From contig NZ_SAUH01000001.1 in the NCBI RefSeq assembly GCF_004193175.1, positions 3,867,001-3,931,000 of the forward strand: a DNA stretch of 64,000 nucleotides, given 5' to 3'. This document shows positions 14,680 through 22,667 of this stretch, piece by piece (position 1 is the first letter of the stretch; every line of letters starts with the position of its first letter). The notes under the pieces were generated by a model. That model searched no databases, was not told the origin of the DNA, and saw only the letters and a list, made by a program, of their open reading frames with translations. The DNA is from Streptomyces sp. RFCAC02. Lineage in GTDB: Bacteria; Actinomycetota; Actinomycetes; Streptomycetales; Streptomycetaceae. Made by a program: the position numbers and the translations under genes.

Positions 14680-17451
14680 TCACTCCTCCCCGCCGCCGCC
14701 TCCGCTCCCGCCCGGGGTGAACGTCAGGGTGTTCTCGGAGCGCTCCCGCACCGCGTCCTGGCTGAACGCCCACGGCAGGTACTCGCCGCGCGCCCACAGC
14801 TCCGTCTGGTCGGTGTAGTTGGCGTGGTAGGCATGGCCGGAGGCGCCCGTGAGGTTGATCCACAGCGACTCGTCGAAGTCGTCCAGGTTCACGATCATCC
14901 GCATGGACGGCACCCAGGTGATGTCGTAGCCGCCGGCCGCGTTCCAGCCGCTGGCGTCCACGGCGTCGGTGCCGCCGGAGAGGTTCCACGGGCCGCGGTT
15001 CAGCAGCCACTGGACCGGCCCGGGACCCTCCGTGCCGAGGGTCTGGTTGTTGAGCATCAGGCGGTGCAGGCGGCCCCAGCTCCAGGTGTCGATGTCCTTG
15101 CCCAGTTCGGCGGTCAGCTCCCAGCGGGCGTCGCGCAGGGCACGCGCCAGGACCTCGTCGCGGTTCGTCGCGGCGGGCTGGTCGGCGTCCTCGGCGGCGG
15201 TCCACCATTCGTTGTCCGGGTCCTCGAGCAGGCCGCTCACCACCTGGAACCACCGGTCGCCGCCGTCCGGCTGCGCCGTCTCCGGCGACCGTTCACCGCA
15301 CTCGACGACGAGCTGCGGACCCTGCCCGGTCAGGTCGTCGATGGGCTGCGACTCGTCCGCGGGCGGCACGCGCAGGCACTCGTCCTCGACGCGCAGCTCC
15401 TTCGGCAGCTTCTCGCCGAACGCGAGGCGCAGTAGGTTGCGCCAGACGGCGTTGTAGTAGGCGGCGCCGGGGGAGTCGGCGTCCTGGCTGTAGTCCCAGT
15501 CGCGCAGCAGGTCCTGCGCCTCGCGGACGTAGGGGTCCGTGATCTCGATGTCGAGGAGGTAGGGGACCAGCTCCGCGGCCATGCTGTTGCTGTTGTCGAG
15601 CTGGATCTCCTGCATGTCGGTCGGGGAGACCTTGCCGCCGTCGGCGATCTTCTCCTCGATCAGGTCGGCGATGCGGTCGCTGCGGGTGCCGTAGCTCCAG
15701 TCCTCGGTGAGGAAGACGCCGTTCACGTCGTCGGCGGGGTCGATGACGGCCTGGTTGGCGGTGACGATGTAGCCGCGCTCGGGGTTCTCCTCCCAGGGGA
15801 GGTCCTCGGGGTCGACGAACTCGTCCGCCCAGTCGTAGGAGGAGTCCCAGCCCGGCGACGGGTAGCGGCCGTCACCCTTGCCGCGCACCGGGATGGCGCC
15901 GGGGGCCTGGTAGCCGATGTTGCCCTCGGTGTCGGCGTAGATGAGGTTCTGGGACGGGACGGCGAAGTCGCGGGCGGCGGCGCGGAACTCCTCGAAGTCG
16001 GCGGCCCGGTCCAGCGCGAACACGGCGTCCATGGTCTTGGAGGGGGTGAGCGCGGTCCACGAGAGGGAGACGGCGTAGCCCTCGCCGCGGTCGGGCGCGG
16101 CGGAGTCGACCGGGGCGGTCTCGCCGACGCCGGCCAGCTCGTCGAGGCGGTCGGAGACGATGGGGCCGTTCTCGGTGGACCTGACGGTGATCTCGCGGGA
16201 CTCGCCGCCCGCCACCTTCAGCGTCTCCGTGCGGGTGGTGTAGGGGATCTCCTCGCCGTCGCGCAGGTAGTTCCCGTCGCTCAGCTTCTCCAGGCGCAGG
16301 TCGGTGACGTCGGCGCCGAGGTTCGTCAGGCCCCAGGCGATGTCCTGGTTGTGGCCGATGACCACACCGGGCATGCCGGAGAACGTGAACCCGGACACGT
16401 CGAACGGGCAGGCGTCGCTCAGCTCGGTGCAGTGCAGGCCCATCTGGTACCAGATGCCGGGCAGCGACGGCGCGAGGTGCGGGTCGTTCGCCAGCAGCGG
16501 GGCGCCGGTCGTGGTGTAGTCGCCCGAGATCACCCAGGAGTTGGAACCGATGCCGCTGCCCTCGGCGCCGAGGAGGCCGGGCAGTTCGCTCAGCGTCTGC
16601 GACAGCGCGCCCATCTGGGTCGACACGTCCTGGAAGGCGTCGTCGGCATCGCCGTAGCCGGTGTCACCCGTGCCGCCCGAGTAGGTGCCGGTGCCCGCGC
16701 CGTCCTGCTCGGAGGACGAGTAGGTCTCCGTGCTGTCGCCCGGCTCGGTGACGATCGGGGTGTGCTCGTCGTACGGGTAGTCCGGGTAGAGGTCCTCGAT
16801 CTGCTCCTCGTCGAGGCGCTCGGTCATGAGGGCGCGGTCGATCTCGTCCTGCATGTTGCCGCGGAGGTCCCAGGCCATGGCCTTCAGCCAGGCGATCGAG
16901 TCCACGGGGGTCCACTCGGCGGGCTCGTAGTCGTTGAGGAAGCCGAGGGCCGCGTACTCGACCGACAGCTCGTCGCCGCTGTGGGTCGAGAGGTAGGCGT
17001 TGACCCCGTCGGAGTACGCCTGGAGGTACGCCTTCGTGTCGTCGGAGAGCTGCTCGTCCCACTCCTGCTGCGCGATGTCGTGCCAGCCGAGGGTCCGCAG
17101 GAACGCGTCGGTCTCCAGCTGGTCCTCGCCGAACATCTCCGACAGCCGCCCCGCGGTCATGTGCCGCCTGACGTCCATCTCGTAGAACCGGTCCTGCGCC
17201 TGGACGTAGCCCTGCGCGCGGAACAGGTCCTCCGACGTGCTCGCGTAGAGCTGGGGGATGCCGTTCGCGTCGCGCTCGACGGTGACCGGGGCGGTCAGGC
17301 CGTCGAGGGGGAGTTCTCCGGAGACCTGGGGGTAGGAGGCCCGTACGGTGCTGACCGTCCAGTACGTGCCGTACCCGAGACCTGCGATGAGCAGGACGAC
17401 GAACGCGATCAGGATCAGACGACCGCGTCGCCTGGGCTTCTTGGCGGGCAT
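14680..17451 (-). CDS. Penicillin acylase family Ntn-hydrolase, membrane-anchored
   Basis: The 923-residue precursor has a basic N-terminus and one membrane span (about 11-33), so it is probably anchored outside the cell. The alpha part runs to residue 302. The expected autocatalytic cleavage is at Gly302-Ser303 in GIGSNSWVISGDY, leaving Ser303 as the N-terminal nucleophile of the beta chain. A Gly/Thr/Ser-rich spacer (about 235-270) precedes it. The NDPHLA segment near 322 and PVRGKGDGRYPSPGWD further on are family hallmarks. Substrates could be beta-lactams, acyl-homoserine lactones or lipopeptides. ATG 17449-17451 follows AAGGA with good spacing; a frame extension 48 bases upstream is less likely. 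Confidence 0.88.
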   Translation of the reverse strand: MPAKKPRRRGRLILIAFVVLLIAGLGYGTYWTVSTVRASYPQVSGELPLDGLTAPVTVERDANGIPQLYASTSEDLFRAQGYVQAQDRFYEMDVRRHMTAGRLSEMFGEDQLETDAFLRTLGWHDIAQQEWDEQLSDDTKAYLQAYSDGVNAYLSTHSGDELSVEYAALGFLNDYEPAEWTPVDSIAWLKAMAWDLRGNMQDEIDRALMTERLDEEQIEDLYPDYPYDEHTPIVTEPGDSTETYSSSEQDGAGTGTYSGGTGDTGYGDADDAFQDVSTQMGALSQTLSELPGLLGAEGSGIGSNSWVISGDYTTTGAPLLANDPHLAPSLPGIWYQMGLHCTELSDACPFDVSGFTFSGMPGVVIGHNQDIAWGLTNLGADVTDLRLEKLSDGNYLRDGEEIPYTTRTETLKVAGGESREITVRSTENGPIVSDRLDELAGVGETAPVDSAAPDRGEGYAVSLSWTALTPSKTMDAVFALDRAADFEEFRAAARDFAVPSQNLIYADTEGNIGYQAPGAIPVRGKGDGRYPSPGWDSSYDWADEFVDPEDLPWEENPERGYIVTANQAVIDPADDVNGVFLTEDWSYGTRSDRIADLIEEKIADGGKVSPTDMQEIQLDNSNSMAAELVPYLLDIEITDPYVREAQDLLRDWDYSQDADSPGAAYYNAVWRNLLRLAFGEKLPKELRVEDECLRVPPADESQPIDDLTGQGPQLVVECGERSPETAQPDGGDRWFQVVSGLLEDPDNEWWTAAEDADQPAATNRDEVLARALRDARWELTAELGKDIDTWSWGRLHRLMLNNQTLGTEGPGPVQWLLNRGPWNLSGGTDAVDASGWNAAGGYDITWVPSMRMIVNLDDFDESLWINLTGASGHAYHANYTDQTELWARGEYLPWAFSQDAVRERSENTLTFTPGGSGGGGGEE

Positions 17452-17548
17452 TTCTGTCCTTCGCAGGGCAGCAGAGCGTTGGGAAGCAACCATAGACATA
17501 CGGCCACTGAGGTGAGCCTACGGGGAGTCAGCCGCCCGTCCTGCCACG

Positions 17549-17558
17549 ATCATATGAT
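17549..17558. promoter_or_regulatory. Perfect AT-rich palindrome in divergent promoter
   Basis: ATCATATGAT is a perfect 10-bp palindrome inside the unusually AT-rich gap between the acylase (-) and antiporter (+) genes. It is a candidate operator or promoter element; no regulator can be named. Confidence 0.3.
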
Positions 17559-17584
17559 GGTAAATTCAGGGCATACGTTGCTTA

Positions 17585-19171
17585 TTGCCCCACCTTCGGG
17601 CGTCCCGTGGTGACGGAGACCTCGTCGTTCGAGGAGAGGACGCGCCCCTGACTGTCGACCGCCTCAACGAGCTGCTGCTCGCCTCGGCCCTCGTCCTGCT
17701 CGTCGCGGTCGCCGCCGTGCGGCTCACCTCCAGGAGCGGGCTGCCCTCCCTGCTGCTCTACCTGGCGATCGGCATGGCTCTGGGCTCGGACGGCCTCGGG
17801 ATCGAGTTCAGCGACGTCGCCCTCACCCAGGTGCTCGGTTACGCCGCGCTCGTCGTGATCCTCGCCGAGGGCGGCCTCGGCACCCGCTGGGGCGACGTGC
17901 GCCCGGCCCTGCCCGTGGCCGCCGTCCTCGCCACGGCCGGCGTCGGGATCAGCGTCGGCGTCACCGCGCTGGCCGCCCACTTCCTCGTGGGCCTCGGATG
18001 GCAGTCGGCGCTCGTCATGGGCGCGGTCGTCTCCTCCACGGACGCCGCGGCCGTCTTCTCCGTGCTGCGGCGCGTCCCCCTGCCGCGCCGCCTGTCCGGC
18101 GTCCTGGAGGCCGAGTCCGGGTGCAACGACGCCCCGGTCGTCATCCTCGTCGTCGGGTTCTCCCAGCTCGGTGACCACGGCGCCGGCCACGCCTGGTACG
18201 CCCTCCCCGCCGAGATGCTGCTCGAACTGGTCATCGGCCTCGCCGTCGGGCTGCTGGTCGGCCGCGCCGGGGCGTACCTGCTGCGCGCCGTCGCCCTGCC
18301 CGCGTCCGGGCTCTACCCGATCGCCGTGCTCGCCCTCGCCGTGCTGTCGTACGCGGGCGCGGCCCTGGTGCACGGCAGCGGCTTCCTCGCCGTGTACGTG
18401 GCGGCCGTCGTCCTCGGCAACGCGGGGCTGCCGCACCGGCCGGCCACCCGGGGGTTCGCCGACGCGGTGGCCTGGCTGGCGCAGATCGGCCTGTTCGTGC
18501 TCCTCGGGCTGCTCGTCGACCCGGCGACGCTGCTGGACGACCTCGGCCCCGCGCTGATCGTCGGCGGGGTCCTCACCGTGGTGGCGAGGCCCCTGTCCGT
18601 CGTGCTGTGCTCGCTGCCGTTCAGGCTGCCGTGGCGGGAACAGGCGCTCCTGTCCTGGGCCGGGCTGCGCGGCGCCGTGCCCATCGTGCTGGCCACCATC
18701 CCGATGGTCGCCGGTGTGCCCGACAGCGACCGGATCTTCAGCGTCGTCTTCGTCCTGGTCGTCGTCTTCACACTGCTCCAGGGACCCACGCTGCCCGGGT
18801 TCGCCCGGCGGCTGCGGCTCGGGGAGGGCGGGGAGACCGTGGACGTCGGCATCGAGTCGGCCCCGCTGGAGCGGCTGCGGGGGCACCTGCTCTCCGTGTC
18901 GATCCCCCGCGGCTCGCGGATGCACGGGGTGGAGGTGACCGAGCTGCGGCTGCCCCCGGAGGCGGCCGTCACGCTCGTGGTGCGCGACGGGCACAGCTTC
19001 GTGCCCGACCGCTCGACGGTGCTGCGGCGCGGGGACGAACTCCTCGTCGTCACCACGGACACCGTGCGCGACGCGGTGGAGCGGCGGCTCGTCGCCGTCG
19101 GGCGCGGCGGCAAGCTGGCGGGCTGGCTGGGGGAGCCGGACAGCCCGGCCCCGCCGCCGGGCCGTGAGTGA
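17585..19171 (+). CDS. Potassium/proton antiporter, CPA1 family with RCK_C domain
   Basis: The protein has about 12 membrane spans (NELLLASALVLLVAVAAVRL onward) with the CPA1 features GVVSSTDAAAVFSVL-like (AVVSSTDAAAVFSVLRR near residue 155) and LSWAGLRGAVPIVLA near 355. It ends in a cytoplasmic TrkA-C/RCK_C domain at about 430-510 (RLPPEAAVTLVVRDGHSFV, LRRGDELLVVT). This arrangement matches CvrA/NhaP2-type K+/H+ antiporters. The start is uncertain: TTG 17585 is the first start codon in frame, but GAGGAGAGGA at 17631-17640 points to initiation at CTG 17648, which would give 507 residues and the family-like N-terminus. Confidence 0.85.
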   Translation: MPHLRASRGDGDLVVRGEDAPLTVDRLNELLLASALVLLVAVAAVRLTSRSGLPSLLLYLAIGMALGSDGLGIEFSDVALTQVLGYAALVVILAEGGLGTRWGDVRPALPVAAVLATAGVGISVGVTALAAHFLVGLGWQSALVMGAVVSSTDAAAVFSVLRRVPLPRRLSGVLEAESGCNDAPVVILVVGFSQLGDHGAGHAWYALPAEMLLELVIGLAVGLLVGRAGAYLLRAVALPASGLYPIAVLALAVLSYAGAALVHGSGFLAVYVAAVVLGNAGLPHRPATRGFADAVAWLAQIGLFVLLGLLVDPATLLDDLGPALIVGGVLTVVARPLSVVLCSLPFRLPWREQALLSWAGLRGAVPIVLATIPMVAGVPDSDRIFSVVFVLVVVFTLLQGPTLPGFARRLRLGEGGETVDVGIESAPLERLRGHLLSVSIPRGSRMHGVEVTELRLPPEAAVTLVVRDGHSFVPDRSTVLRRGDELLVVTTDTVRDAVERRLVAVGRGGKLAGWLGEPDSPAPPPGRE

Positions 19172-19201
19172 CGCCGGGGGCGGCAGTGGACGCGGAGGGC
19201 C

Positions 19202-19227
19202 GGAATGTTGCACGATGGAGCGTGGTT
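19202..19227 (+). promoter_or_regulatory. Sigma-R-like promoter of fmdB-mtnP (GGAAT-N18-GTT)
   Basis: GGAAT (19202-19206) and GTT (19225-19227) are exactly 18 bases apart, the consensus for the disulfide-stress sigma factor SigR. The predicted transcript starts about 30 bases before the fmdB start codon. Confidence 0.6.
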
Positions 19228-19252
19228 AGCACTCCATGAGGACGAGTGCCAG
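19226..19252. promoter_or_regulatory. CIRCE-like HrcA operator
   Basis: TTAGCACTC, nine bases, then GAGTGCCAG: the left arm is a perfect CIRCE arm, the spacer is exactly N9, and the right arm matches the first six of GAGTGCTAA. It overlaps the promoter -10 and reaches the Shine-Dalgarno AGGAGG, the typical CIRCE position. Confidence 0.65.
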
Positions 19253-19261
19253 GAGGATGAA

Positions 19262-19600
19262 GTGCCGACGTATCAGTATCAGTGCACCGCGTGCAACGAG
19301 GGTCTCGAAGTGGTGCAGAAGTTCACCGACGACGCCCTGACGGTGTGCCCCTCGTGCCAGGGGCGGCTGAAGAAGGTGTTCTCGGCCGTCGGCATCGTCT
19401 TCAAGGGCTCCGGCTTCTACCGCAACGACAGCCGTAACGCCACGTCGTCCAGCAGCCCGGCGTCCTCGTCGAAGCCGGAGAAGAAGGCGGACGGCGGTTC
19501 GTCCTCCGCGGCCTCGGGGAGCACGGCGTCCGCCTCCTCCTCGTCCTCGTCGGCGAGCACCTCCTCGTCCACGTCGGGCGCCGCGGCCTCCGCCGCATGA
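19262..19600 (+). CDS. FmdB-family zinc-ribbon protein
   Basis: The 112-residue protein starts PTYQYQCTACNEGLEV and has the second Cys pair in TVCPSCQGRLKKVFSAVGIV, a CxxC-CxxC zinc ribbon of the FmdB regulatory type. After GSGFYRNDSRN the C-terminal half is almost pure Ser/Ala, a low-complexity tail. GTG 19262 follows AGGAGG by five bases. Its stop overlaps the mtnP start (ATGA), so they form an operon behind a sigma-R-like promoter and CIRCE-like operator. Members are widespread in Streptomyces but their role is not settled. Confidence 0.88.
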   Translation: MPTYQYQCTACNEGLEVVQKFTDDALTVCPSCQGRLKKVFSAVGIVFKGSGFYRNDSRNATSSSSPASSSKPEKKADGGSSSAASGSTASASSSSSSASTSSSTSGAAASAA

Positions 19601-20436
19601 GCGAGTCCCGCGCGGACATCGGGGTCATCGGCGGGTCCGGGTTCTACTCGTTCCTCGACGATGTGACGGAGATCTCCGTCGACACGCCCTACGGCGCCCC
19701 CAGCGACTCGCTGTTCGTCGGCGAGCTGGCCGGGCGCCGGGTGGCGTTCCTGCCCCGGCACGGCCGGGGCCACCACCTGCCGCCCGCGCGGATCAACTAC
19801 CGGGCCAACCTCTGGGCGCTCCGCTCCCTCGGCGTGCGCCAGGTCCTCGGACCGTGCGCGGTCGGCGGCCTGCGCGCCGAGTACGGCCCGGGCACCCTGC
19901 TCGTCCCCGACCAGCTCGTGGACCGCACGAAGAGCCGCGTCCAGACGTTCTACGACGGCGAGCCGCGCGCTGACGGGCAGCGGCCCGACGTCCTGCACCT
20001 GACCTTCGCCGACCCGTACTGCCCGGTCGGCCGTTCCGTGGCGCTGGCGACGGCGCGCGAGCGCGGCTGGGCGGCCGTGGACGGCGGCACGATGTGCGTG
20101 ATCGAGGGGCCGCGCTTCTCGACGCGTGCCGAGTCCGTGTGGCACGCGGCCCAGGGCTGGTCGGTCGTCGGCATGACCGGGCACCCGGAGGCGGTCCTCG
20201 CCCGCGAGCTGGAGCTGTGCTACACGTCGCTGGCGCTCGTCACCGACCTGGACGCGGGCGCCGAGGTCGGCGAGGGCGTGTCCCACGCGGAGGTCCTCGA
20301 GGTCTTCGCACAGAACATCGGGCGTCTCCGTGACGTGCTGTTCGACGTCGTGGGGCGCCTCCCGGAGACCGGTGAGCGCGATTGCCTGTGCGCGGGTGCG
20401 CTGATGGGCCAGACGTCGGGCATCGACCTGCCCTGA
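19597..20436 (+). CDS. mtnP: S-methyl-5'-thioadenosine phosphorylase
   Basis: The 279-residue protein belongs to the MTA/purine nucleoside phosphorylase family. IGVIGGSGFY at the N-terminus binds phosphate, RHGRGHHLPPARINYRANLW near residue 54 is the family signature, and MCVIEGPRFSTRAESVWHA and VVGMTGHPEAVLARELE complete the active site. It salvages 5'-methylthioadenosine from polyamine or AHL-type chemistry to adenine and methylthioribose 1-phosphate. Distinction from other purine phosphorylases rests on these motifs only. It is translationally coupled to fmdB. Confidence 0.87.
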   Translation: MSESRADIGVIGGSGFYSFLDDVTEISVDTPYGAPSDSLFVGELAGRRVAFLPRHGRGHHLPPARINYRANLWALRSLGVRQVLGPCAVGGLRAEYGPGTLLVPDQLVDRTKSRVQTFYDGEPRADGQRPDVLHLTFADPYCPVGRSVALATARERGWAAVDGGTMCVIEGPRFSTRAESVWHAAQGWSVVGMTGHPEAVLARELELCYTSLALVTDLDAGAEVGEGVSHAEVLEVFAQNIGRLRDVLFDVVGRLPETGERDCLCAGALMGQTSGIDLP

Positions 20437-20479
20437 CGGCCGCGTCGCACGGCTCGGTTCACCCTTGCGGGTGGCGGAG

Positions 20480-20506
20480 TTTTCCACAGGCCGTGAGTTG
20501 TCCACA
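20480..20506. promoter_or_regulatory. Pair of DnaA-box-like sequences
   Basis: TTTTCCACA (20480-20488) and TTGTCCACA (20498-20506), both followed by GG, lie 18 bp apart upstream of the CpaB-like gene. The second is a perfect Streptomyces-type DnaA box. They may titrate DnaA or link the gene to replication. Confidence 0.4.
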
Positions 20507-20547
20507 GGCCCGAGCGGGGATCCGGCGTGCCGTGCAGGCTGGCCCGC

Positions 20548-21168
20548 ATGCGTATCCCACGTCGTTCCGCCGTCGCGTCGGCGGGCACCTTCCCCTCGTC
20601 CTCCTCCATGGCCGGCTCGCCCGCGCCGGCAGCGCGGCCCGCGGTCCCCGCGTTCCCGCCCGTGCGGCCCCGCGGCGGCGGATGGCGCCCGTGGCGCGCG
20701 CTGCGCGGCAGACGCAGGGCCGTCGCCCTGTCCCTGACGGCCGCCGGGGCCGTCCTGGCCGTCGCTCTCCCCGGCGGCGTCCTACTCCCCGGCACTGATG
20801 TGCGGTCCGAACCGGCCGCCGCCCGCCCCGCCGTCGCCCCCGCACCGGTGGCCGCGGAGAGCGCGGGCAGCGCCGACGCCGTCGTGCGGGCTCCGGTGCG
20901 GATCGCGGACGCCGCCGCGGCCGCGCTGATCGAGCCGGGCGACCGGGTGGACGTCCTGGCGGCCTTCCCTGCGACCGCTGGTCAGGAGGTACGGGCGGCC
21001 GAGGTCGTCGCGCGCCGGGCGACCGTTGCCGAGGTGCCCCGTGCCGACGGCGCCGGACCCGTGGACGGCGCGGGCGGCGCGCTCCTCGTGCTGAACGTCC
21101 CCCGCCGGACGGCGGCCGAGCTGGCGGGCGCCGCGGCCGTCGCCGAACTGGCGGTGACCCGGTGGTGA
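20548..21168 (+). CDS. RcpC/CpaB-like SAF-domain membrane protein
   Basis: About 206 residues: a Pro/Ala-rich cytoplasmic N-terminus, one membrane span at about 58-80 (AVALSLTAAGAVLAVALPGG), then an exported part with ALIEPGDRVDVLAAFP, the core of the RcpC/CpaB domain of Flp-pilus assembly proteins. These domains help pass pilus subunits through the envelope. No other pilus genes are nearby, so a pilus role is only inferred. ATG 20548 is chosen; GTG 20527 would add seven residues. Confidence 0.7.
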   Translation: MRIPRRSAVASAGTFPSSSSMAGSPAPAARPAVPAFPPVRPRGGGWRPWRALRGRRRAVALSLTAAGAVLAVALPGGVLLPGTDVRSEPAAARPAVAPAPVAAESAGSADAVVRAPVRIADAAAAALIEPGDRVDVLAAFPATAGQEVRAAEVVARRATVAEVPRADGAGPVDGAGGALLVLNVPRRTAAELAGAAAVAELAVTRW

Positions 21169-21258
21169 GGGCGTGGCCCGTGCTCGATTGGACAGGCGTC
21201 CGCGTGCTGGTGCAGCGTGTCCGGCGCGGCACCAACGGAGCGGGAGAAAGGCGCGGCG

Positions 21259-21804
21259 GTGAGCGACGGGAAACAGGGTCTGATGGCCGGCACCAGGACG
21301 GTGATGAGTGGGTTCCGGGACTTCCTGATGCGGGGGAACGTCGTCGAGCTGGCCGTCGCCGTGGTGGTCGGCGCGGCGTTCACCGGCATCGTGAACGCGG
21401 TGGTGGAGGGCGTCATCAACCCGCTGGTCGGCGCCTTCGGCACCCGCGACCTGGACCACTACACCCTGTGCCTGCGGGGCGACTGCGCGCCGAACAGTGC
21501 CGGCGAGGTCGTGAACGGGATCGCGATCAAGTGGGGCTCGGTCATCAGCGCCTCGCTCACCTTCCTGATCACGGCGGCGGTCGTCTACTTCCTGATGATC
21601 CTGCCCATGACCAGGTTCCTCGCGCGGCGGCGTGCCAAGGAGCCGGTGGACCCCGTGGTCGAGACGGAGCTGCAGATCCTCGCCCAGATCCGCGACGAGC
21701 TGATCGCGCAGCGCGCGGGTGGCGCCGCCTCTGTCGGCGCCCAGCGCCGGGCGGCCGAGGACGGGGCGCCGCTGGACAAGCCGGCCGGCGGGGACCGGGC
21801 CTGA
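21259..21804 (+). CDS. mscL: Large-conductance mechanosensitive channel MscL
   Basis: The 181-residue protein has the MscL N-terminus SGFRDFLMRGNVVELAVAVV followed by VGAAF, the first pore helix with its gating glycines, a periplasmic loop with two Cys (LCLRGDCAPN) and the second span (ASLTFLITAAVVYFLMILPM). The cytoplasmic helix ETELQILAQIRDEL follows, then an extended tail. It opens on membrane tension to release solutes on hypo-osmotic shock. GTG 21259 follows GGAGAAAGG; a GTG 42 bases upstream is open too. Confidence 0.93.
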   Translation: MSDGKQGLMAGTRTVMSGFRDFLMRGNVVELAVAVVVGAAFTGIVNAVVEGVINPLVGAFGTRDLDHYTLCLRGDCAPNSAGEVVNGIAIKWGSVISASLTFLITAAVVYFLMILPMTRFLARRRAKEPVDPVVETELQILAQIRDELIAQRAGGAASVGAQRRAAEDGAPLDKPAGGDRA

Positions 21805-21847
21805 CGGGACCCGGCCGCCGGTGCCGCGAGGCGCGGGCGCGCGGGCC

Positions 21848-22522
21848 TCAGATGTGGTGCGGCGGCTTCTCGCGGAGGAAGCGGACGAGGTCCCCCTGCC
21901 CGGAGTCGTCCGGGATCCGCTCTCCCCAGCCTTCGTCGAGGTCGTCCGCCGACCGGCGCTCCAGCGGGTCGTCGAAGACGAGACCGGCCGTCTGCTCGGG
22001 GCGGGCGGGGCCGCTGTGGTCCGGGGTGGTCATACCGCCAGGATACGGCGGGGCCGTCGCGGGGTCCGGGCCGAGCGCCTCGTGCCACCACATGTCCCGT
22101 CCGGGGGACCACGGCACGGGCCGCGCGCAGTGCGGCACGACGATGACGGTGTGGACGTCGGGGCAGGTGACGAGCAGCCGGTCCAGTCCGTGTTTCAGAC
22201 CGTGCACGGTCCCGTCGACGCGGCAGGCGTCGGCCACCACCGCGACGCGGGCGCCCGAGGAGCCGAGGCGGGTGGCGTTCACCGTGGGCGGTCCGGCGAT
22301 GGGCAGGGAGAGGCGGCGGGCGCCGAGCTGGACGATGCCCACCGTGAGGGCGACCGACTCCAGGCACATGGGAAGCTGCACGGCGACGGCGTCGCCCGCG
22401 CCGACCCCGAGGCGGGCGAGGGCGTCCGCCGCGCGCTCGCCGTGTTCGAGCAACTGCCGGTGGCTGAGAACATCGGCGGGACCCGTGCCGTCGCCGGACC
22501 CGCCCGCGTGATCGTGCGACAT
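21848..22522 (-). CDS. Truncated AMP-binding (ANL superfamily) protein
   Basis: At 224 residues this is only the first part of an acyl-CoA-synthetase-like domain. LSHRQLLEHGERAADALARL followed by GVGAGDAVAVQLPMCLES matches the ANL N-subdomain, but there is no P-loop (YTSGTTG), no adenylation core and no C-terminal domain. From about residue 175 it ends in an acidic tail with DDLDEGWGERIPDDSGQGDL and REKPPHH, which looks like a separate small domain. It cannot be a working synthetase on known grounds. Low-copy paralogues may be regulatory. It converges on mscL. Confidence 0.65.
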   Translation of the reverse strand: MSHDHAGGSGDGTGPADVLSHRQLLEHGERAADALARLGVGAGDAVAVQLPMCLESVALTVGIVQLGARRLSLPIAGPPTVNATRLGSSGARVAVVADACRVDGTVHGLKHGLDRLLVTCPDVHTVIVVPHCARPVPWSPGRDMWWHEALGPDPATAPPYPGGMTTPDHSGPARPEQTAGLVFDDPLERRSADDLDEGWGERIPDDSGQGDLVRFLREKPPHHI

Positions 22523-22553
22523 GCGGGCAAGCCTGGTCGGGCGCCATTGACAT

Positions 22554-22563
22554 CGGATAAACG
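22554..22563. promoter_or_regulatory. CGGATAAACG motif upstream of the AMP-binding gene
   Basis: This 10-mer lies about 30 bp upstream of the truncated AMP-binding gene and recurs at 25133-25142 upstream of the TetR gene. It may be a shared operator or promoter element. Confidence 0.3.
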
Positions 22564-22608
22564 TTCGGTGGACGTGCCGGTGGACGGCGGGCGGGGCGGG
22601 CCACGCGG

Positions 22609-22640
22609 ACGGCCCCCGCGGCAGGTGCCGCGGGGGCCGT
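22609..22640 (-). terminator. Very strong terminator after MFS gene
   Basis: ACGGCCCCCGCGGCA (22609-22623) and TGCCGCGGGGGCCGT (22626-22640) form a perfect 15-bp stem just past the MFS stop codon at 22668. Confidence 0.8.
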
Positions 22641-22667
22641 GGAGGAGGGCCGTGGAGCGTCGGGGCC

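Noticed and set aside
16351..17613. Plus-strand frame opposite the penicillin acylase gene
   Set aside because: No recognisable motif, composition of a shadow frame, and the acylase is complete with nucleophile and signal anchor.
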